A stretch of 6,461 bases of DNA from Desulfobacterales bacterium (GTDB lineage: Bacteria; Desulfobacterota; DSM-4660; Desulfatiglandales; Desulfatiglandaceae). A program made the position numbers and the translations under genes. The notes below the pieces were generated by a model. It saw nothing but the letters and a program-made list of their open reading frames with translations, had not been told where the DNA came from and searched no databases. Position 1 is the first letter of the stretch. Every line of letters begins with the position of its first letter. The stretch lies in contig JAKLQB010000293.1 of assembly GCA_022013615.1 (NCBI GenBank), positions 1-6,461 of the forward strand, in the 5' to 3' direction. Below are positions 6,359 to 6,461 of the stretch, one piece after another.

Positions 6359-6461
6359 ATGAATCCAACGATAACAGTAATCGAAGCATTGCGAAATTCA
6401 TTGACGGCAGCCGCCCGTTTCAACCGCTCCGATATGGTCGCCCCAGCAGCCATTTTATGGA
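6359..6461 (+). CDS. Probable PglZ-like protein, N-terminal fragment (3' end outside window)
   Basis: From ATG 6359 the frame stays open for 34 codons to the window edge. It begins MNPTITVIEALRNSL, continues through 'ARFNRSDMVAPAAILW', and resembles the start of PglZ-domain proteins: a helix, then an 'N-x-x-D-x-V-x-P-A-A-I-L-W' strand before the first domain. PglZ proteins belong to the alkaline-phosphatase superfamily and are the near-universal partner of PglX in BREX. A large PglX-like gene directly upstream makes the call more likely. The ATG is the first usual start after the in-frame TAA at 6284-6286. No clear Shine-Dalgarno site precedes it; GCGAG at 6343-6347 is the nearest purine-rich stretch. 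Only 34 residues are visible and the metal-binding residues are outside the window, so the identification rests on recall of a short pattern plus context. Confidence 0.5.
   Translation, partial: MNPTITVIEALRNSLTAAARFNRSDMVAPAAILW

Overview
The window is bacterial. It has dense same-strand genes, Shine-Dalgarno-like AAGGA sites before ATG and GTG starts, and protein families known from prokaryotic defence islands. The sequence does not identify the organism. A Gram-negative, probably proteobacterial, host is a guess from the gene families only. Base composition is patchy: 60-base lines counted by hand range from about 32% to 62% G+C, as expected of an accessory region assembled by transfer.

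All four protein-coding genes lie on the plus strand. At the left edge (2-196) is the C-terminal end of a RhuM-family protein. A 202-base gap (197-398) follows, with an inverted repeat enclosing a direct repeat. Next is a complete, AT-rich 764-codon gene (399-2693) for a KAP-family P-loop NTPase with two predicted membrane segments. After a 103-base gap comes a complete 1125-codon gene (2797-6174) for a large Eco57I/PglX-type adenine DNA methyltransferase. The 184-base gap after it (6175-6358) holds an 11-bp repeat array, an AT-rich stretch and a short palindrome. The right edge (6359-6461) carries the first 34 codons of a gene that resembles the N-terminus of PglZ-type proteins, a tentative call.

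The most economical reading is part of a BREX-like (PglX plus PglZ) phage-defence locus. In BREX the PglX methyltransferase marks host DNA and PglZ is a core partner. The large BREX ATPase (BrxC/PglY) is not in this window. Its usual neighbourhood upstream of pglX is occupied here by a membrane-anchored KAP NTPase and a RhuM gene. These two may be passengers in a defence hotspot, or the KAP NTPase may be a working part of a variant system. The window cannot decide between them. The methyltransferase also has a changed catalytic motif (NVPY for NPPY) and an AT-rich central segment where the target-recognition region should lie, suggesting replacement of specificity by recombination.
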